Positions 16,238 to 25,414 of a DNA stretch of 64,000 bases are shown one piece after another. The position numbers and the translations under genes are program-made. Origin of the DNA: Psychrobacter sp. M13 (lineage in GTDB: Bacteria; Pseudomonadota; Gammaproteobacteria; Pseudomonadales; Moraxellaceae); NCBI RefSeq assembly GCF_030718935.1, contig NZ_CP132194.1, positions 1,364,001 to 1,428,000 of the forward strand. The letters run 5' to 3'. Every line of letters starts with the position of its first letter. Positions within the stretch are counted from its first letter, which is position 1. Under the pieces are notes generated by a model. It ran no database searches. It worked only from the letters and a program-made list of their open reading frames with translations, and was not told the DNA's origin.

Positions 16238-18250
16238 TTGTCTACTGAGCGCAATTTGAGTCCGGTTAAAACACCTACGTTCATGTTATTTATAAAGGTG
16301 TATTTGTGGTTAGCTATATTACTACTAACGACAGTATTGAGTCTATCACCGACTAGCGCATTGGCTGCGGAGGCGGGTCTATTAGGTATTGGTAGCACAA
16401 ACTCTGAGGAGAGCGTGCGCACACCGATACCAGACTCATTTGGTCGTGATACGCCGCGTCAGACGGTACAAGGGTTTATCAGCGCCTTAGGTGAAAACGA
16501 CTATCTGCTGGCAAGTAATTATCTTAACTTGTCCAAATCCGATAACCCAACAATAGCGGTACGTCAGCTAAAGCGAGCCCTTGATACTGGGGGACGATTT
16601 TTACCTGATTTGCAGCTGAGCAATTCCCCTGAGGGTTATTTGACCGATCAGCTTCAGCCCAGTCAAGAAAAAGTCGGTACGATCAATATCGATGACAAGT
16701 CTGTACCTATCATATTAGAGCGAGTGGTCTCTGAGAAGGGCGAGCAGTATTGGCAGTTTGGAACTGATACCTTAACCTCGATACCTGAGGTATTAGAAAA
16801 TACCGAACCCACTTTAGTTTCCAAATATACTTTTGACTCGTTAGAGGGTACTAAATTATTTGGTTATCAGTTGACAGACTTAATCGCTGCGATACTAATG
16901 ACGGTAAGTAGTTTTTTATTAACTTATATTGCAGTATGGCTGTTATATCACTTTTTGAGGATTGTCTACCCTTACTTTCGCCAAGAGCCACTGCCGCTAC
17001 CAGACAAAATAATATTGCCCTTATCAGTGGTTGTTATGGCGCTGATGCTGTCGGAGATTATGGTTTACGCTGGAATATCGGTAACCCTGCGAGAGCCGAT
17101 TAATCGTTTTACGGAGATAGCATCGTGGCTAGCTATCACCTGGCTACTATTACGCATCATTGACGTTCTATTTACGCGTGCAGTCAATTTAAGCTATAAA
17201 AAGAATCACACCGAGCGGGTTTCAATTCTTGGACTGCTACGTAAAGTCGTCAAAGCATTGCTATTGATATTTGCGGTGATTGTGATCTTTGGTAATTTAG
17301 GGTTTGATCTGACCACAGGTATCGCCGCACTTGGGGTTGGTGGTCTGGCATTGGCATTGGGTGCACAAAAAACCATTGAGAACTTGGTCGGTAGTGTGGT
17401 CGTGGTAGCAGACTCGCCCGTGCGCATAGGGGATTACTGTAAGTTTGGGACTCAAGAAGGTACGGTCATCGATATTGGCATTCGCTCATCACGGGTACGT
17501 ACTTTAAACCGTACCGTCGTCACGGTGCCCAATGGTGATTTCTCATCGATGCAAATTGAAAATTTTAACTCACGAGATATGTTTCACTTCTTGCATAATT
17601 TATATATTAAGCGAAGCGCTGATATTGACGTTATATTTAAAATGGTTAATGACTTAGAAAAGCTGCTAGATGAGCATGAGCTCACCAACAAAGAGTGGAA
17701 TCAAGCCCACATTTTGGAGCTACGTCAAGACTGTTATGTGATTCAGCTACGGGCTTACGTTAACGCATTAGATGTTATAGAGTTTTATGGCAAGCAAGAC
17801 TTGCTTTTGGTTAATATATTGACGCAGGTAAAAAAATATAAAGTTGAACATGCGCTGCCAACGCAGCAGCTCATTGTTGATCAAGGCGAGCTTGAGCACA
17901 CTAGTGAAAAGGTAGATTCTAGTGATGATTTGCCACCTGAAGATGACAACAACAAATCTGATGTTCATAGCAGTATTGATAATGAGCATCGCCTCAGTAG
18001 TCAAAGTACCAATGAGAAGCTCAGTGAGAAGTTCAGTTCTGTTGAACATAAAAACACAAAGGATGATAAGCAGACCGATAACGTAGCAAAAAATAAAAGT
18101 GGCTTAAGTTTAAATAAATTTAAAAAGGATAAACCTAAAAAAAGCAGTGGCTTTCGACTAGCAAAACATAAATTTAAGCATTTTAAGCTTAGCAATAAAC
18201 CTAAAGGCAAAAGTAACAGTCTCTCTATCTGGAATCAGCCATGGCACTGA
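16238..18250 (+). CDS. Large MscS-family mechanosensitive channel
   Basis: The 670-residue protein should open under membrane tension and release solutes during osmotic downshock. Order: signal-like hydrophobic segment (about 15-42), periplasmic domain (about 60-200), membrane segments (about 210-330), then the MscS pore helix and beta domain (GFDLTTGIAALGVGGLALAL and GAQKTIENLVGS, then VVADSPVRIGDYCKFG, RTLNRTVVTVPNGDF). It is much longer than E. coli MscS. The last 130 residues are first acidic, then strongly basic (GFRLAKHKFKHFKLSNKPKG) and probably disordered. The start is TTG with AAGAGG seven bases upstream; ATG 16283 is an alternative. Confidence 0.9.
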   Translation: MSTERNLSPVKTPTFMLFIKVYLWLAILLLTTVLSLSPTSALAAEAGLLGIGSTNSEESVRTPIPDSFGRDTPRQTVQGFISALGENDYLLASNYLNLSKSDNPTIAVRQLKRALDTGGRFLPDLQLSNSPEGYLTDQLQPSQEKVGTINIDDKSVPIILERVVSEKGEQYWQFGTDTLTSIPEVLENTEPTLVSKYTFDSLEGTKLFGYQLTDLIAAILMTVSSFLLTYIAVWLLYHFLRIVYPYFRQEPLPLPDKIILPLSVVVMALMLSEIMVYAGISVTLREPINRFTEIASWLAITWLLLRIIDVLFTRAVNLSYKKNHTERVSILGLLRKVVKALLLIFAVIVIFGNLGFDLTTGIAALGVGGLALALGAQKTIENLVGSVVVVADSPVRIGDYCKFGTQEGTVIDIGIRSSRVRTLNRTVVTVPNGDFSSMQIENFNSRDMFHFLHNLYIKRSADIDVIFKMVNDLEKLLDEHELTNKEWNQAHILELRQDCYVIQLRAYVNALDVIEFYGKQDLLLVNILTQVKKYKVEHALPTQQLIVDQGELEHTSEKVDSSDDLPPEDDNNKSDVHSSIDNEHRLSSQSTNEKLSEKFSSVEHKNTKDDKQTDNVAKNKSGLSLNKFKKDKPKKSSGFRLAKHKFKHFKLSNKPKGKSNSLSIWNQPWH

Positions 18251-18272
18251 TTTGCCAATCCCTAACCTAGTG

Positions 18273-18905
18273 TTAACCTGGCACTGCAAGACGATCGCGC
18301 ATTTTTCCATAGTACGACCATAGCAGTAGACTTGCGGCACTTCGATAAGGTGACCAGTCTTGAGTGGCAAGTTTTAATTGCTTAGGCGTTGGACGTTCCG
18401 CTAGTCCTAGCATCTCCATTGCAGCAACGCGAATGGCTAAATCATCAACGGCTAAGATATCCGCGCGTCCTAATGAGAAAAGCAGATACATCTGAGCCGT
18501 CCAGCGCCCAATGCCTATTACCTGCGTCAGAGTTTCTATAACCTCGTCATCGCTCATAGCTTCTAGAGCTATAAAGTCTATATCATGCTCAATCAATGAG
18601 CGAATGTAGCGAATCTTTTGTCTGGATAATCCTTGCGCCCTCAAATCATCATCTTCTGCTTGGCTTATAGTTTTGGGGGAAGTTAGATCAGCATCTACTA
18701 AACGGTTCCAAATACTACTGGCCGCCGCAACCGATAGCTGTTGACCGACCATCGTTCGCATGAGTTGATCAAAACCACCCGTATTACGTCGTAAGCTTGG
18801 CACGCCAACTTGTTCATGTATTGGTGCAAATCTAGGTTCGATAGCGATGAGGGAGGTAATATGTGCTTTTAGCTCTGTTAGGGTTTTAATCGTTTGCACA
18901 GTCAT
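18273..18905 (-). CDS. DNA-3-methyladenine glycosylase, AlkA-like (HhH-GPD)
   Basis: This is a base-excision repair enzyme that would remove alkylated purines. The 210-residue protein lacks the N-terminal beta domain of E. coli AlkA and resembles the short AlkA/MAG type. It shows FDQLMRTMVGQQLSVAAASSIW near the start, the helix-hairpin-helix VIGIGRWTAQMYLLF, and the catalytic aspartate in ILAVDDLAIRVA. No Fe-S cluster cysteines are present. The start ATG follows AGGA. It is convergent with the MscS-type gene, with only about 20 bases between stops. Confidence 0.9.
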   Translation of the reverse strand: MTVQTIKTLTELKAHITSLIAIEPRFAPIHEQVGVPSLRRNTGGFDQLMRTMVGQQLSVAAASSIWNRLVDADLTSPKTISQAEDDDLRAQGLSRQKIRYIRSLIEHDIDFIALEAMSDDEVIETLTQVIGIGRWTAQMYLLFSLGRADILAVDDLAIRVAAMEMLGLAERPTPKQLKLATQDWSPYRSAASLLLWSYYGKMRDRLAVPG

Positions 18906-18952
18906 AATGTTTTATCCTAAATAGTGTGATAAATGCCCAATCAGTATATGCA

Positions 18953-18980
18953 AAAAAGGACTGCCTAAGCAGTCCTTTTT
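18953..18980 (-). terminator. Intrinsic terminator of the Smr-domain gene
   Basis: A 12-bp perfect stem, AAAAAGGACTGC/GCAGTCCTTTTT, has loop CTAA and sits between the Smr gene stop (19004) and the glycosylase start (18905). Confidence 0.88.
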
Positions 18981-19003
18981 ACGTTGTGCAAAAGGCTTAG
19001 CCT

Positions 19004-19741
19004 TTACTTATCTTTTTCATCAGTTTTAGTTTTTTTAAGCAGTACTAGAACCGCACCATTACCACCATCTTTTGGTGGCGCTGAACAAAACGCTAATACT
19101 TCTGGCAATTGACGCAACCAGCCATTAACGCAAGTTTTTAGGATAGCCTCAGAGCCTTTGCCATGGACAATTTTGACGGATGTTTCATTATTTTGTTTGG
19201 CTTGAGACAGCAGTTGAGTCACAGCAGCGCGCGCTTCTTCAATAGTACAGCCATGAATATCGACCGCATCATACCAGCGCAACTTACCTTGCTTAAGCTG
19301 AGTAAATACTTTGTTTTGTAGCGTTGGTTGCTTGTAAGACAAGATGGATTCAGCAGCGACTGGATTGAGTAGCGCTTGCATATCAGATAGACCTACGCTT
19401 AACTCAGCGACATCGCCACCTTGAGCAGCTGCACGTTTTGATAGAGTTGTGGCATCAGGTTTAGTCGCTTTTGTAGCATCAGCAGGGGAACGTACGTTTT
19501 TATCTTCCAATTGATTGACGCCGTGCATCGCTTGCATAAAGAGCACTTTGTCATCATCGACATGTTCGCTATCCATCTGCTTGACGGTTTTTTTGACTTG
19601 CTTTTGGGTGAGTAGTGACACAGGCTCAGTTGGCTTTTCATTTTCACCATCGGGTGAGGTAGTATCACGGCCTTTAGTCAGTTGACCTTTTAACTCTTTG
19701 AGCTGATCTTGCATTTCTTTTGAGAATAGAGAATTTGACAT
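19004..19741 (-). CDS. Smr-domain protein (SmrA-like)
   Basis: The 245-residue protein has a long charged, low-complexity N-terminal part. It is followed by a C-terminal Smr (small MutS-related) domain of about 85 residues: YDAVDIHGCTIEEARAAV carries the conserved DxHG, and VKIVHGKG and PPKDGGNGAVLVLL follow. Smr domains act as endonucleases on branched DNA or on mRNA in stalled-ribosome rescue (SmrB), so the target cannot be fixed from sequence. No clear ribosome site precedes the ATG. It is upstream of the AlkA-like gene and separated from it by a terminator. Confidence 0.88.
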   Translation of the reverse strand: MSNSLFSKEMQDQLKELKGQLTKGRDTTSPDGENEKPTEPVSLLTQKQVKKTVKQMDSEHVDDDKVLFMQAMHGVNQLEDKNVRSPADATKATKPDATTLSKRAAAQGGDVAELSVGLSDMQALLNPVAAESILSYKQPTLQNKVFTQLKQGKLRWYDAVDIHGCTIEEARAAVTQLLSQAKQNNETSVKIVHGKGSEAILKTCVNGWLRQLPEVLAFCSAPPKDGGNGAVLVLLKKTKTDEKDK

Positions 19742-19840
19742 AATAATTTATAATTCTGTTTGGTTAGTGAAGGATTTGGTTTATAGCGTTTAAAATTATA
19801 AGCTATATTTTATAGTAAGCCATGTTTTCTAAAGACTACT

Positions 19841-20710
19841 TTACCTTTGTGCCGCCACGCTCGCAAGTAAGGATTGTAACGCCTGACCTGGATGATCGGT
19901 TTTCATAAACTGCTCACCAATCAAAAAGTGCTGAAAGCCTTGATTTTTCATTAACGTTACATCACTAGCGTTATCGATACCGCTTTCAGTGACGATCAAG
20001 GGTATATCCGATGTTTTGTCTTTTAGACCTGTACTTAGTGCGTTTTTAAGTTTGATAGAATGCTGCAAGTCAACATTAAAAGTATTGAGGTCTCGATTGT
20101 TAATGCCATAAATATTGTGATGAGAGTAAGGCAAGCGTAGGGCGCGCTCAAGCTCATCAAAGGTATGAATCTCAATTAAAACATCCATACCCAGCTCGAC
20201 ACTTAGGGCATGCAGCTCATGTACTTGCGCATCATCCAAGCAGGCCATAATCAATAAAACACAATCAGCACCGAGCAAATAGGACTGATAAATCTGATAA
20301 GCATCAATCATAAAGTCTTTACGCAATACAGGTAGATTACAGTTATTATGCGCCTGTAATAGATAGCTATCATCACCTTGGAAGTAGTCTCGATCCGTCA
20401 AGACTGATAGACAGTTAGCGCTTGCTTGCTCATACTGCTGCGCAAATAAGGCAGGGTCAAAGTTATGATTGATAACACCTTTAGAAGGTGAGGCCTTTTT
20501 GATTTCAGCAATGACCCCTAGATTTGCTAAACGTAGGGCAGTGGCAAAGCCGCGACGCGCACGCTTATCAGCAGCCACTTGCGCTTTTAAATCGGATAAA
20601 GATAATATAGCTTTTGCAGCAGACACTTCTTCAATTTTGGTAGCGACTATACGTTGTAATACTGAGGGAATGGTAGAATTTGGATCGGTAGTATTGGTCA
20701 TAGCAGTCAT
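19841..20710 (-). CDS. trpC: Indole-3-glycerol phosphate synthase
   Basis: TrpC closes the indole ring of CdRP in tryptophan synthesis. It is monofunctional here (no fused TrpF). Key blocks are VIAEIKKASPSKG near the start, LRKDFMIDAYQIYQS, DCVLLIMACL, ALSVELGMDVLIEIH, GINNRDLNTF and VTESGIDNASDV. The first ATG (20710) overlaps its own AGGA. The ATG at 20701 has AGGA eight bases upstream and is a better start, giving 286 residues. It lies 57 bases beyond trpD in the same operon. Confidence 0.96.
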   Translation of the reverse strand: MTAMTNTTDPNSTIPSVLQRIVATKIEEVSAAKAILSLSDLKAQVAADKRARRGFATALRLANLGVIAEIKKASPSKGVINHNFDPALFAQQYEQASANCLSVLTDRDYFQGDDSYLLQAHNNCNLPVLRKDFMIDAYQIYQSYLLGADCVLLIMACLDDAQVHELHALSVELGMDVLIEIHTFDELERALRLPYSHHNIYGINNRDLNTFNVDLQHSIKLKNALSTGLKDKTSDIPLIVTESGIDNASDVTLMKNQGFQHFLIGEQFMKTDHPGQALQSLLASVAAQR

Positions 20711-20766
20711 CCTAAAAGCCTAATGGGTAAAATATAGCGACATAAATAGTAGTGATTCAACAGACT

Positions 20767-21900
20767 CTAAGCTTGTGCAGCTAAATGTTGAGTATGAGTC
20801 GCTAATGACTCAAGCTTTAAGAGAGCACTACCATTTTGAATAACGGCTTGAGCGCGACTTACGCCGTTGGCATAATTGCTGGCAAGTCCAGCCGTATAGA
20901 TAGCGGCACCTGCATTAAGCGCAATCATGTCACGGGCTTTTAGCACTGATCGATCATGGGTCTCATCACCAGATAAAGCGGCACAAATTAGCTGTAAGCT
21001 TTGCTGTGGAGAGTCGACATCGAGGCCTATTAGGGTTTGTGACTCGATACCAGCATCTTCAGGGGTTAGCTCATAGACACTTATCTCACCGTCTTTTAAT
21101 TCTGCGACGGTCGTCGAGGTTGCCAAGCTTATCTCATCCAAACCATCTTTTGATCCGACGACCATCACGTGACGCGCCCCTAGATTCTGCATAACTTTGG
21201 CGATAGGCTCACATAGCTGCGGGCTAAACACGCCTATCACTAAATTTGGCACGCCAGCAGGATTGGTTAATGGCCCCAGTATATTGAAGATGGTCCGCGC
21301 TTTTAGCTCACGACGCACAGGATTAGCATAGCGCATAGCACTGTGGTGATTAGGTGCAAATAAGAATCCTATCCCTTGATTTTCGATACAATCAAGCGCT
21401 TGCTCAGGTGATAAAGCCAAGCTAATACCTGCTTGCTCTAGCAAATCTGAGCTGCCAGACTTAGTAGAGACGCCGCGATTGCCATGCTTAGCGACTTGTG
21501 CACCCGCCGCTGCCGCAACTAATGCTGAGGCGGTTGATACATTAAATAGATTAGCACCATCGCCGCCAGTACCAACGATATCGACTAGGTAATTGCCCTT
21601 TGGTGCTATATTGGCGGCCAAATCACGCATGGCACTGGCAGCGGCGGTGATCTCATCGATAGACTCGCCTTTCATACGTAAGCCTGTCAAAATCGCGCCC
21701 ATCATCGCATTGCTGCATTTGCCTTGCATAATAATCAGCATAACCTCACGCATCTCATCAAAGGTCAAGTCAATACGTTGTAAGATATGATCTAGCGCTA
21801 CGGCTAATAGCTTATGAAGTTGTTCATCCGAGCGTTGGGCGATACTTTCTGGAGTAGCTTTAGCGTTTTTGCTAGCGCTTGAGAGGGCAGTAGTACTCAT
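20767..21900 (-). CDS. trpD: Anthranilate phosphoribosyltransferase
   Basis: TrpD transfers phosphoribose from PRPP to anthranilate. The 377-residue protein has the glycine-rich DIVGTGGDGANLFNVST, AKHGNRGVSTKSGSSDLLE and the FLFAPNHHSAMRYANPVRREL block with the family's HH pair, then ARTIFNILGPLTNPA. The N-terminus is about 30 residues longer than usual and hydrophilic. It is a separate gene from trpG, unlike the enterobacterial fusion. It lies between trpG and trpC, with a tandem repeat in the 185-base gap to trpG. Confidence 0.96.
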   Translation of the reverse strand: MSTTALSSASKNAKATPESIAQRSDEQLHKLLAVALDHILQRIDLTFDEMREVMLIIMQGKCSNAMMGAILTGLRMKGESIDEITAAASAMRDLAANIAPKGNYLVDIVGTGGDGANLFNVSTASALVAAAAGAQVAKHGNRGVSTKSGSSDLLEQAGISLALSPEQALDCIENQGIGFLFAPNHHSAMRYANPVRRELKARTIFNILGPLTNPAGVPNLVIGVFSPQLCEPIAKVMQNLGARHVMVVGSKDGLDEISLATSTTVAELKDGEISVYELTPEDAGIESQTLIGLDVDSPQQSLQLICAALSGDETHDRSVLKARDMIALNAGAAIYTAGLASNYANGVSRAQAVIQNGSALLKLESLATHTQHLAAQA

Positions 21901-21940
21901 AGAGTCTCACTTATATTCTTATTTTAGTGGCTTGTTTTAG

Positions 21941-22020
21941 TGACATTGTATTTTGGTGACATTGTATCTTGGCAATATAGTATCTTGTTGAAATAGTATC
22001 TTGGCGACATTGTATTTTCG
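21941..22020. repeat. Tandem repeat, five 16-bp units, between trpG and trpD
   Basis: Five consecutive 16-base units fill exactly 80 bases: TGACATTGTATTTTGG, TGACATTGTATCTTGG, CAATATAGTATCTTGT, TGAAATAGTATCTTGG and CGACATTGTATTTTCG. The units share ATnGTATcTTgG. The period is not a multiple of three, so this is not coding. It lies in the untranslated gap of the trp operon, transcribed between trpG (stop at 22086) and trpD (start at 21900). Confidence 0.9.
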
Positions 22021-22085
22021 TAGGGCCTAATCTTACGGAGCATACCGCTGCTTGAGGTGGTATATAATTATTCAAAGGTAATAAA

Positions 22086-22709
22086 CTAGCCAACCTGCGG
22101 TAGCTCATCAGTACTCAAAACTGCTAAATGATGGGTTATCAAGAAGTTATTGAGCAGCTGATAGCCTGCTTCGCTTAAGATAGACTCAGGATGAAATTGC
22201 ACGCCTTCGATGGCAAAAGTTTTATGACGTACGCCCATAATCTCTTCGATACTATCGTCCGCATTCTTAGTCCAAGCGGTCATCTCTAAGCAGTCAGGTA
22301 AGCTAGTTTTGTCCACGACTAAGGAGTGATAGCGAGTCACTTGTGAGGGATTGGGCAGATCGGCAAACACCCCTTGTCCATTATGATAAACAGCGGATAG
22401 GCGACCATGCATAACGGCGCCTGCTTTGATAACTTGTCCGCCAAACGCTTGACCAATCGCTTGATGCCCTAAGCAGATACCCAAAATAGGTATAACCCCT
22501 TTAAAGACTTCTATGATCTCTAGAGAGATACCAGCGCGGTCTGGATCACAAGGGCCAGGACCGATGACAATAACATCAGGAGCGAAGGTTTTAATCTGCT
22601 CGATAGTGACCTGATCATTACGCCAAACCGTGATATCCTGCTGCAATTCACCAAAGTACTGGACAATATTATACGTAAAGCTATCGTAATTATCGATCAT
22701 CAAAATCAT
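22086..22709 (-). CDS. trpG: Anthranilate synthase, glutamine amidotransferase subunit
   Basis: This class I amidotransferase supplies ammonia to TrpE. It has [18 protein letters not shown] at the start, [27 protein letters not shown] with the catalytic Cys, and GVQFHPES with the His-Glu pair near the C-terminus. As in other gamma-proteobacteria, the same subunit may also serve aminodeoxychorismate synthase (inference). The start is placed at ATG 22709, with AGGTG upstream; a GTG at 22721 is in frame. It is the first gene of trpG-trpD-trpC; trpE is not in the window. Confidence 0.95.
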   Translation of the reverse strand: MILMIDNYDSFTYNIVQYFGELQQDITVWRNDQVTIEQIKTFAPDVIVIGPGPCDPDRAGISLEIIEVFKGVIPILGICLGHQAIGQAFGGQVIKAGAVMHGRLSAVYHNGQGVFADLPNPSQVTRYHSLVVDKTSLPDCLEMTAWTKNADDSIEEIMGVRHKTFAIEGVQFHPESILSEAGYQLLNNFLITHHLAVLSTDELPQVG

Positions 22710-22991
22710 TATGGGTAGCACCTATTAATAGAACAGTCACTGCTTGATATATAATCAGCAAGTTAAGAGAATAATAGAGAAAAATGTGTCTTTGCTATCT
22801 TACCACTAATCTATCATCTAGCAAATGTACGGTATAAGCTATCTACTGCTAAATAATAGTTTTTTGAACGCCGTTTGAAACCATTAAGAGCGATGGTCTA
22901 AAATATAAGTATCTATTGAAGCAAGCAAAGCAAAGTTAACGACTATAATCATAACGCCAAACTGATTCTAAGTTTTATTCATAGTGTATAG

Positions 22992-23001
22992 TAGTGCACT
23001 A
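22992..23001. promoter_or_regulatory. NtrC-type upstream activator half-site pair (distal)
   Basis: TAGTGCACTA is a perfect palindrome containing the TGCAC core of NtrC sites. It lies about 36 bases (centre to centre) upstream of the stronger site at 23022-23044 and about 190 bases upstream of the predicted glnA transcription start. Confidence 0.6.
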
Positions 23002-23021
23002 TAATAACGCTGTTCTATAAG

Positions 23022-23044
23022 TATTGCACTAAAGTAGTGCAATA
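23022..23044. promoter_or_regulatory. NtrC-type upstream activator site (proximal)
   Basis: TATTGCACTA-AAG-TAGTGCAATA is a 10-bp perfect inverted repeat. It closely matches the known NtrC enhancer pattern TGCACTAAAATGGTGCA. It lies about 150 bases upstream of the predicted sigma-54 start site, somewhat farther than in the E. coli glnA promoter. Confidence 0.75.
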
Positions 23045-23158
23045 AATCATGATATTACTATGCGCATTTTAGGGTTAAATCTATTATGGTGATTAGTAAT
23101 TGAGAGGTAGTATATATAACATATTGATATTGAATACGATTGTTTTGGAATTAGTATA

Positions 23159-23175
23159 TTGGCATAAGGCTTGCA
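23159..23175 (+). promoter_or_regulatory. Sigma-54 (RpoN) promoter of glnA
   Basis: TTGGCATAAGGCTTGCA has GG and GC separated by exactly ten bases, as required for -24/-12 promoters, and fits TGGCAC-N5-TTGCA except for one base. Transcription would start near 23186, giving a leader of about 237 bases before glnA. NtrC-type sites lie upstream. Confidence 0.85.
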
Positions 23176-23246
23176 CCTTTTATCATGTAGATTACTTAAA
23201 TAAATGAGCGTTATAGAAACATGCGCTAGATAAATTTGTATAAAAT

Positions 23247-23285
23247 AGCTTAGCACTATAAGCTTAGCACTGTAAGCTTAGAAGC
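23247..23285. repeat. 14-bp tandem repeat in the glnA leader
   Basis: AGCTTAGCACTATA is followed by AGCTTAGCACTGTA and then a partial third unit (AGCTTAG). It lies in the predicted glnA 5' untranslated region, about 140-175 bases before the start codon. Confidence 0.75.
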
Positions 23286-23422
23286 TATGATGACGAATAC
23301 CTTATTATCTTGCTCGTTAAGTATTATTAACAGTAATCAGCGTACTATTTATGTATTTAGACCATTACGTATTTAGCGTCAAAACTAGCTTTATCTCATA
23401 CTAATCATAAGGAAGACTATTT

Positions 23423-24832
23423 ATGTCGAACAAACTTTTAGATCTTATCGAATCAACCAATGCCAAATGGGTCGATTTTCGTTTTACTGATACTCGCGGT
23501 AAAGAGCAGCACATGAGCTTTCCGGCATCTACTATTGATGAAGAGTCAATGGAAGATGGCAAAATGTTTGACGGTTCCTCTATCGCTGGCTGGAAGGGTA
23601 TTGAAGCCTCTGATATGATCTTGCGCCCTGACCCTGAGTCTGCGTTTGTTGACCCATTCTTCGATGCGGTCACTATCGTTGTCACTTGTGACATCATTGA
23701 GCCATCAACCCTACAAGGTTATGATCGTGACCCACGTTCTATCGCCCGCCGCGCTGAAGAGTATTTAAAGTCAACAGGCATTGGTGATACTGCCTACTTT
23801 GGCCCTGAGCCTGAGTTTTTCATCTTCGATGAAGTAAAATGGTCGGTTGAGATGTCAGGGGTTAGCCATGAGATCATCGCAGAAGAAGCGGCATGGTCAA
23901 CCAATAAAAATTACGAGTGGGGCAATATGGGTCATCGTCCGCGCGTCAAAGGCGGTTATGTTCCTGTACCACCAATCGACAGCTCACACGATATGCGCGC
24001 GGTTATGTGTGAGCGTATTGAGGATATTATCGGTGAAGGCTGTGTTGAAGTTCATCATCATGAAGTTGCGCCTTGTCAGGCAGAGATTGGTGTTGCTTTT
24101 AATACGCTGGTCAAAAAAGCCGATGAAGTACAACAATTAAAGTATGTCGTTCACAATGTTGCGCATCAGTTTGGCAAAACGGCGACCTTTATGCCCAAGC
24201 CTATCGTTGGTGATAACGGCTCAGGCATGCATGTGCATATGTCAATCTCAAAAGATGGCGTCAATACTTTTGCGGGTGATGAGTATGCGGGTCTATCAGA
24301 ATCAGCCCTTTACTTTATCGGTGGTATTATCAAGCATGCCCGCGCCTTAAATGCGATTACCAATCCATCGACTAACAGCTATAAGCGCCTTGTACCGCAT
24401 TACGAAGCACCTATCAAGCTTGCTTATTCGGCGTCTAACCGCTCAGCTTCTATCCGTATTCCACACGTTAGTAGCCCAAAAGCGGTACGTGTCGAAGCGC
24501 GTTTCCCAGATCCTGCGGCGAATCCTTATTTGACCTTTGCAGCACTATTAATGGCAGGTCTTGACGGTATTCAGAATAAAATCCATCCAGGTGAAGCGGC
24601 TGATAAAAACCTATATGACTTACCACCAGAGGAAGAAGCACAGATTCCAACGGTTGCTGAGAGCTTAGAAGTCGCGCTACAAGCTTTACGTGATGATCAT
24701 GAGTTCTTACTCAAAGGTGATGTGTTTACCAAAGACTCTATAGAAGCCTTTATTGCGCTTAAAGAAGAAGAAGTACAGCGTGTTAACGTTACTGTCCATC
24801 CAGTAGAGTTTGATCTGTACTATAGCTGCTAA
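23423..24832 (+). CDS. glnA: Glutamine synthetase, type I
   Basis: GlnA makes glutamine from glutamate, ammonia and ATP; it is the central ammonium-assimilating enzyme, normally a dodecamer. At 469 residues it has the E. coli-type length. Blocks include [57 protein letters not shown] and [30 protein letters not shown] contains the tyrosine that is adenylylated by GlnE in this subtype. Regulation by nitrogen is visible upstream (NtrC sites and a sigma-54 promoter). The start ATG follows AAGGAAG. A terminator lies directly downstream. Confidence 0.98.
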   Translation: MSNKLLDLIESTNAKWVDFRFTDTRGKEQHMSFPASTIDEESMEDGKMFDGSSIAGWKGIEASDMILRPDPESAFVDPFFDAVTIVVTCDIIEPSTLQGYDRDPRSIARRAEEYLKSTGIGDTAYFGPEPEFFIFDEVKWSVEMSGVSHEIIAEEAAWSTNKNYEWGNMGHRPRVKGGYVPVPPIDSSHDMRAVMCERIEDIIGEGCVEVHHHEVAPCQAEIGVAFNTLVKKADEVQQLKYVVHNVAHQFGKTATFMPKPIVGDNGSGMHVHMSISKDGVNTFAGDEYAGLSESALYFIGGIIKHARALNAITNPSTNSYKRLVPHYEAPIKLAYSASNRSASIRIPHVSSPKAVRVEARFPDPAANPYLTFAALLMAGLDGIQNKIHPGEAADKNLYDLPPEEEAQIPTVAESLEVALQALRDDHEFLLKGDVFTKDSIEAFIALKEEEVQRVNVTVHPVEFDLYYSC

Positions 24833-24857
24833 TTAGCTTCTAAAAATTCAGAATAAG

Positions 24858-24891
24858 AAAAACCAGCTGAGAATATCTTAGCTGGTTTTTT
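24858..24891 (+). terminator. Intrinsic terminator of glnA
   Basis: AAAAACCAGCT pairs with AGCTGGTTTTT, the stem extending inward through GAGA/TCTT, followed by a T-run. It lies 25 bases after the glnA stop. Confidence 0.9.
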
Positions 24892-25009
24892 TGTGGTTGT
24901 AGGTAGATAAGTAACTATAGCTTTTTTAAGCTATAGTTAGATCGTTGTTCTAATTAAAAGTTAAGTCGCGCTTGGATCTAAAAATATATCAAGCTATGTG
25001 GGTCAAAAA

Positions 25010-25264
25010 ATGGAAACCCTTAGAATCATAATATTGATCACTGGCAGTCTTGCCATAATTTTTGGCTACCTGCGCTTTATTACAGATGATAAAGGCAATG
25101 TTGATTTAAATAATTATCGATTTACAGGAGGACTGGGCGAGGTTATTTTTGGTTTGCTTGATGGGACAAGAGATGTATTTTCACATCGCTTAACGGCAAA
25201 TGCTATTTCAGCTGTTGTCTTATATTTTGGTGTTTTATTATTCTATATAGGTTTTAGAATGTGA
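25010..25264 (+). CDS. Small membrane protein, unknown
   Basis: An 84-residue product starts METLRIIILITG. It has a hydrophobic segment at about 4-20, a polar middle with FTGGLGEVIFGLLDGTRDVF, and a second membrane segment at about 64-83, so two spans with a short loop between. I do not recognise a family. The frame opens at a GTG at 24998, but the ATG at 25010 gives the more natural N-terminus. No strong ribosome site is visible, which lowers certainty. It stands alone between the glnA terminator and the DUF4124-type gene. Confidence 0.6.
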   Translation: METLRIIILITGSLAIIFGYLRFITDDKGNVDLNNYRFTGGLGEVIFGLLDGTRDVFSHRLTANAISAVVLYFGVLLFYIGFRM

Positions 25265-25414
25265 ATAAACAATTTTAACAGTTTTAATAGACACTATTAT
25301 GTCAAATTAGACTCAAGCAGCAATCCATTTGCATAGTCACTACTGCTTTTACAACAAAAGTATCGCATAATAGGTAAGTATAAATTATCAGAATAAATAC
25401 TAAATGGGCTGATT

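Larger units (their letters stand above)
22722..23422. other. Divergent trpG-glnA intergenic region, 700 bases
   Basis: Holds the NtrC sites, the sigma-54 promoter and a short tandem repeat in the glnA leader. Between 22722 and 22990 I see nothing distinct beyond AT-rich DNA that should contain the trpG promoter. A 69-codon minus frame at 23047-23256 overlaps the promoter elements and is not credible as a gene. Confidence 0.6.

Noticed and set aside
21911..22108. 65-codon minus-strand frame that spans the tandem repeat
   Set aside because: It overlaps trpG in another frame, and its repeated peptide comes only from the 16-bp DNA repeat; the period is not codon-based.
23047..23256. 69-codon minus-strand frame in the glnA promoter region
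   Set aside because: It covers the sigma-54 promoter and has no ribosome site.
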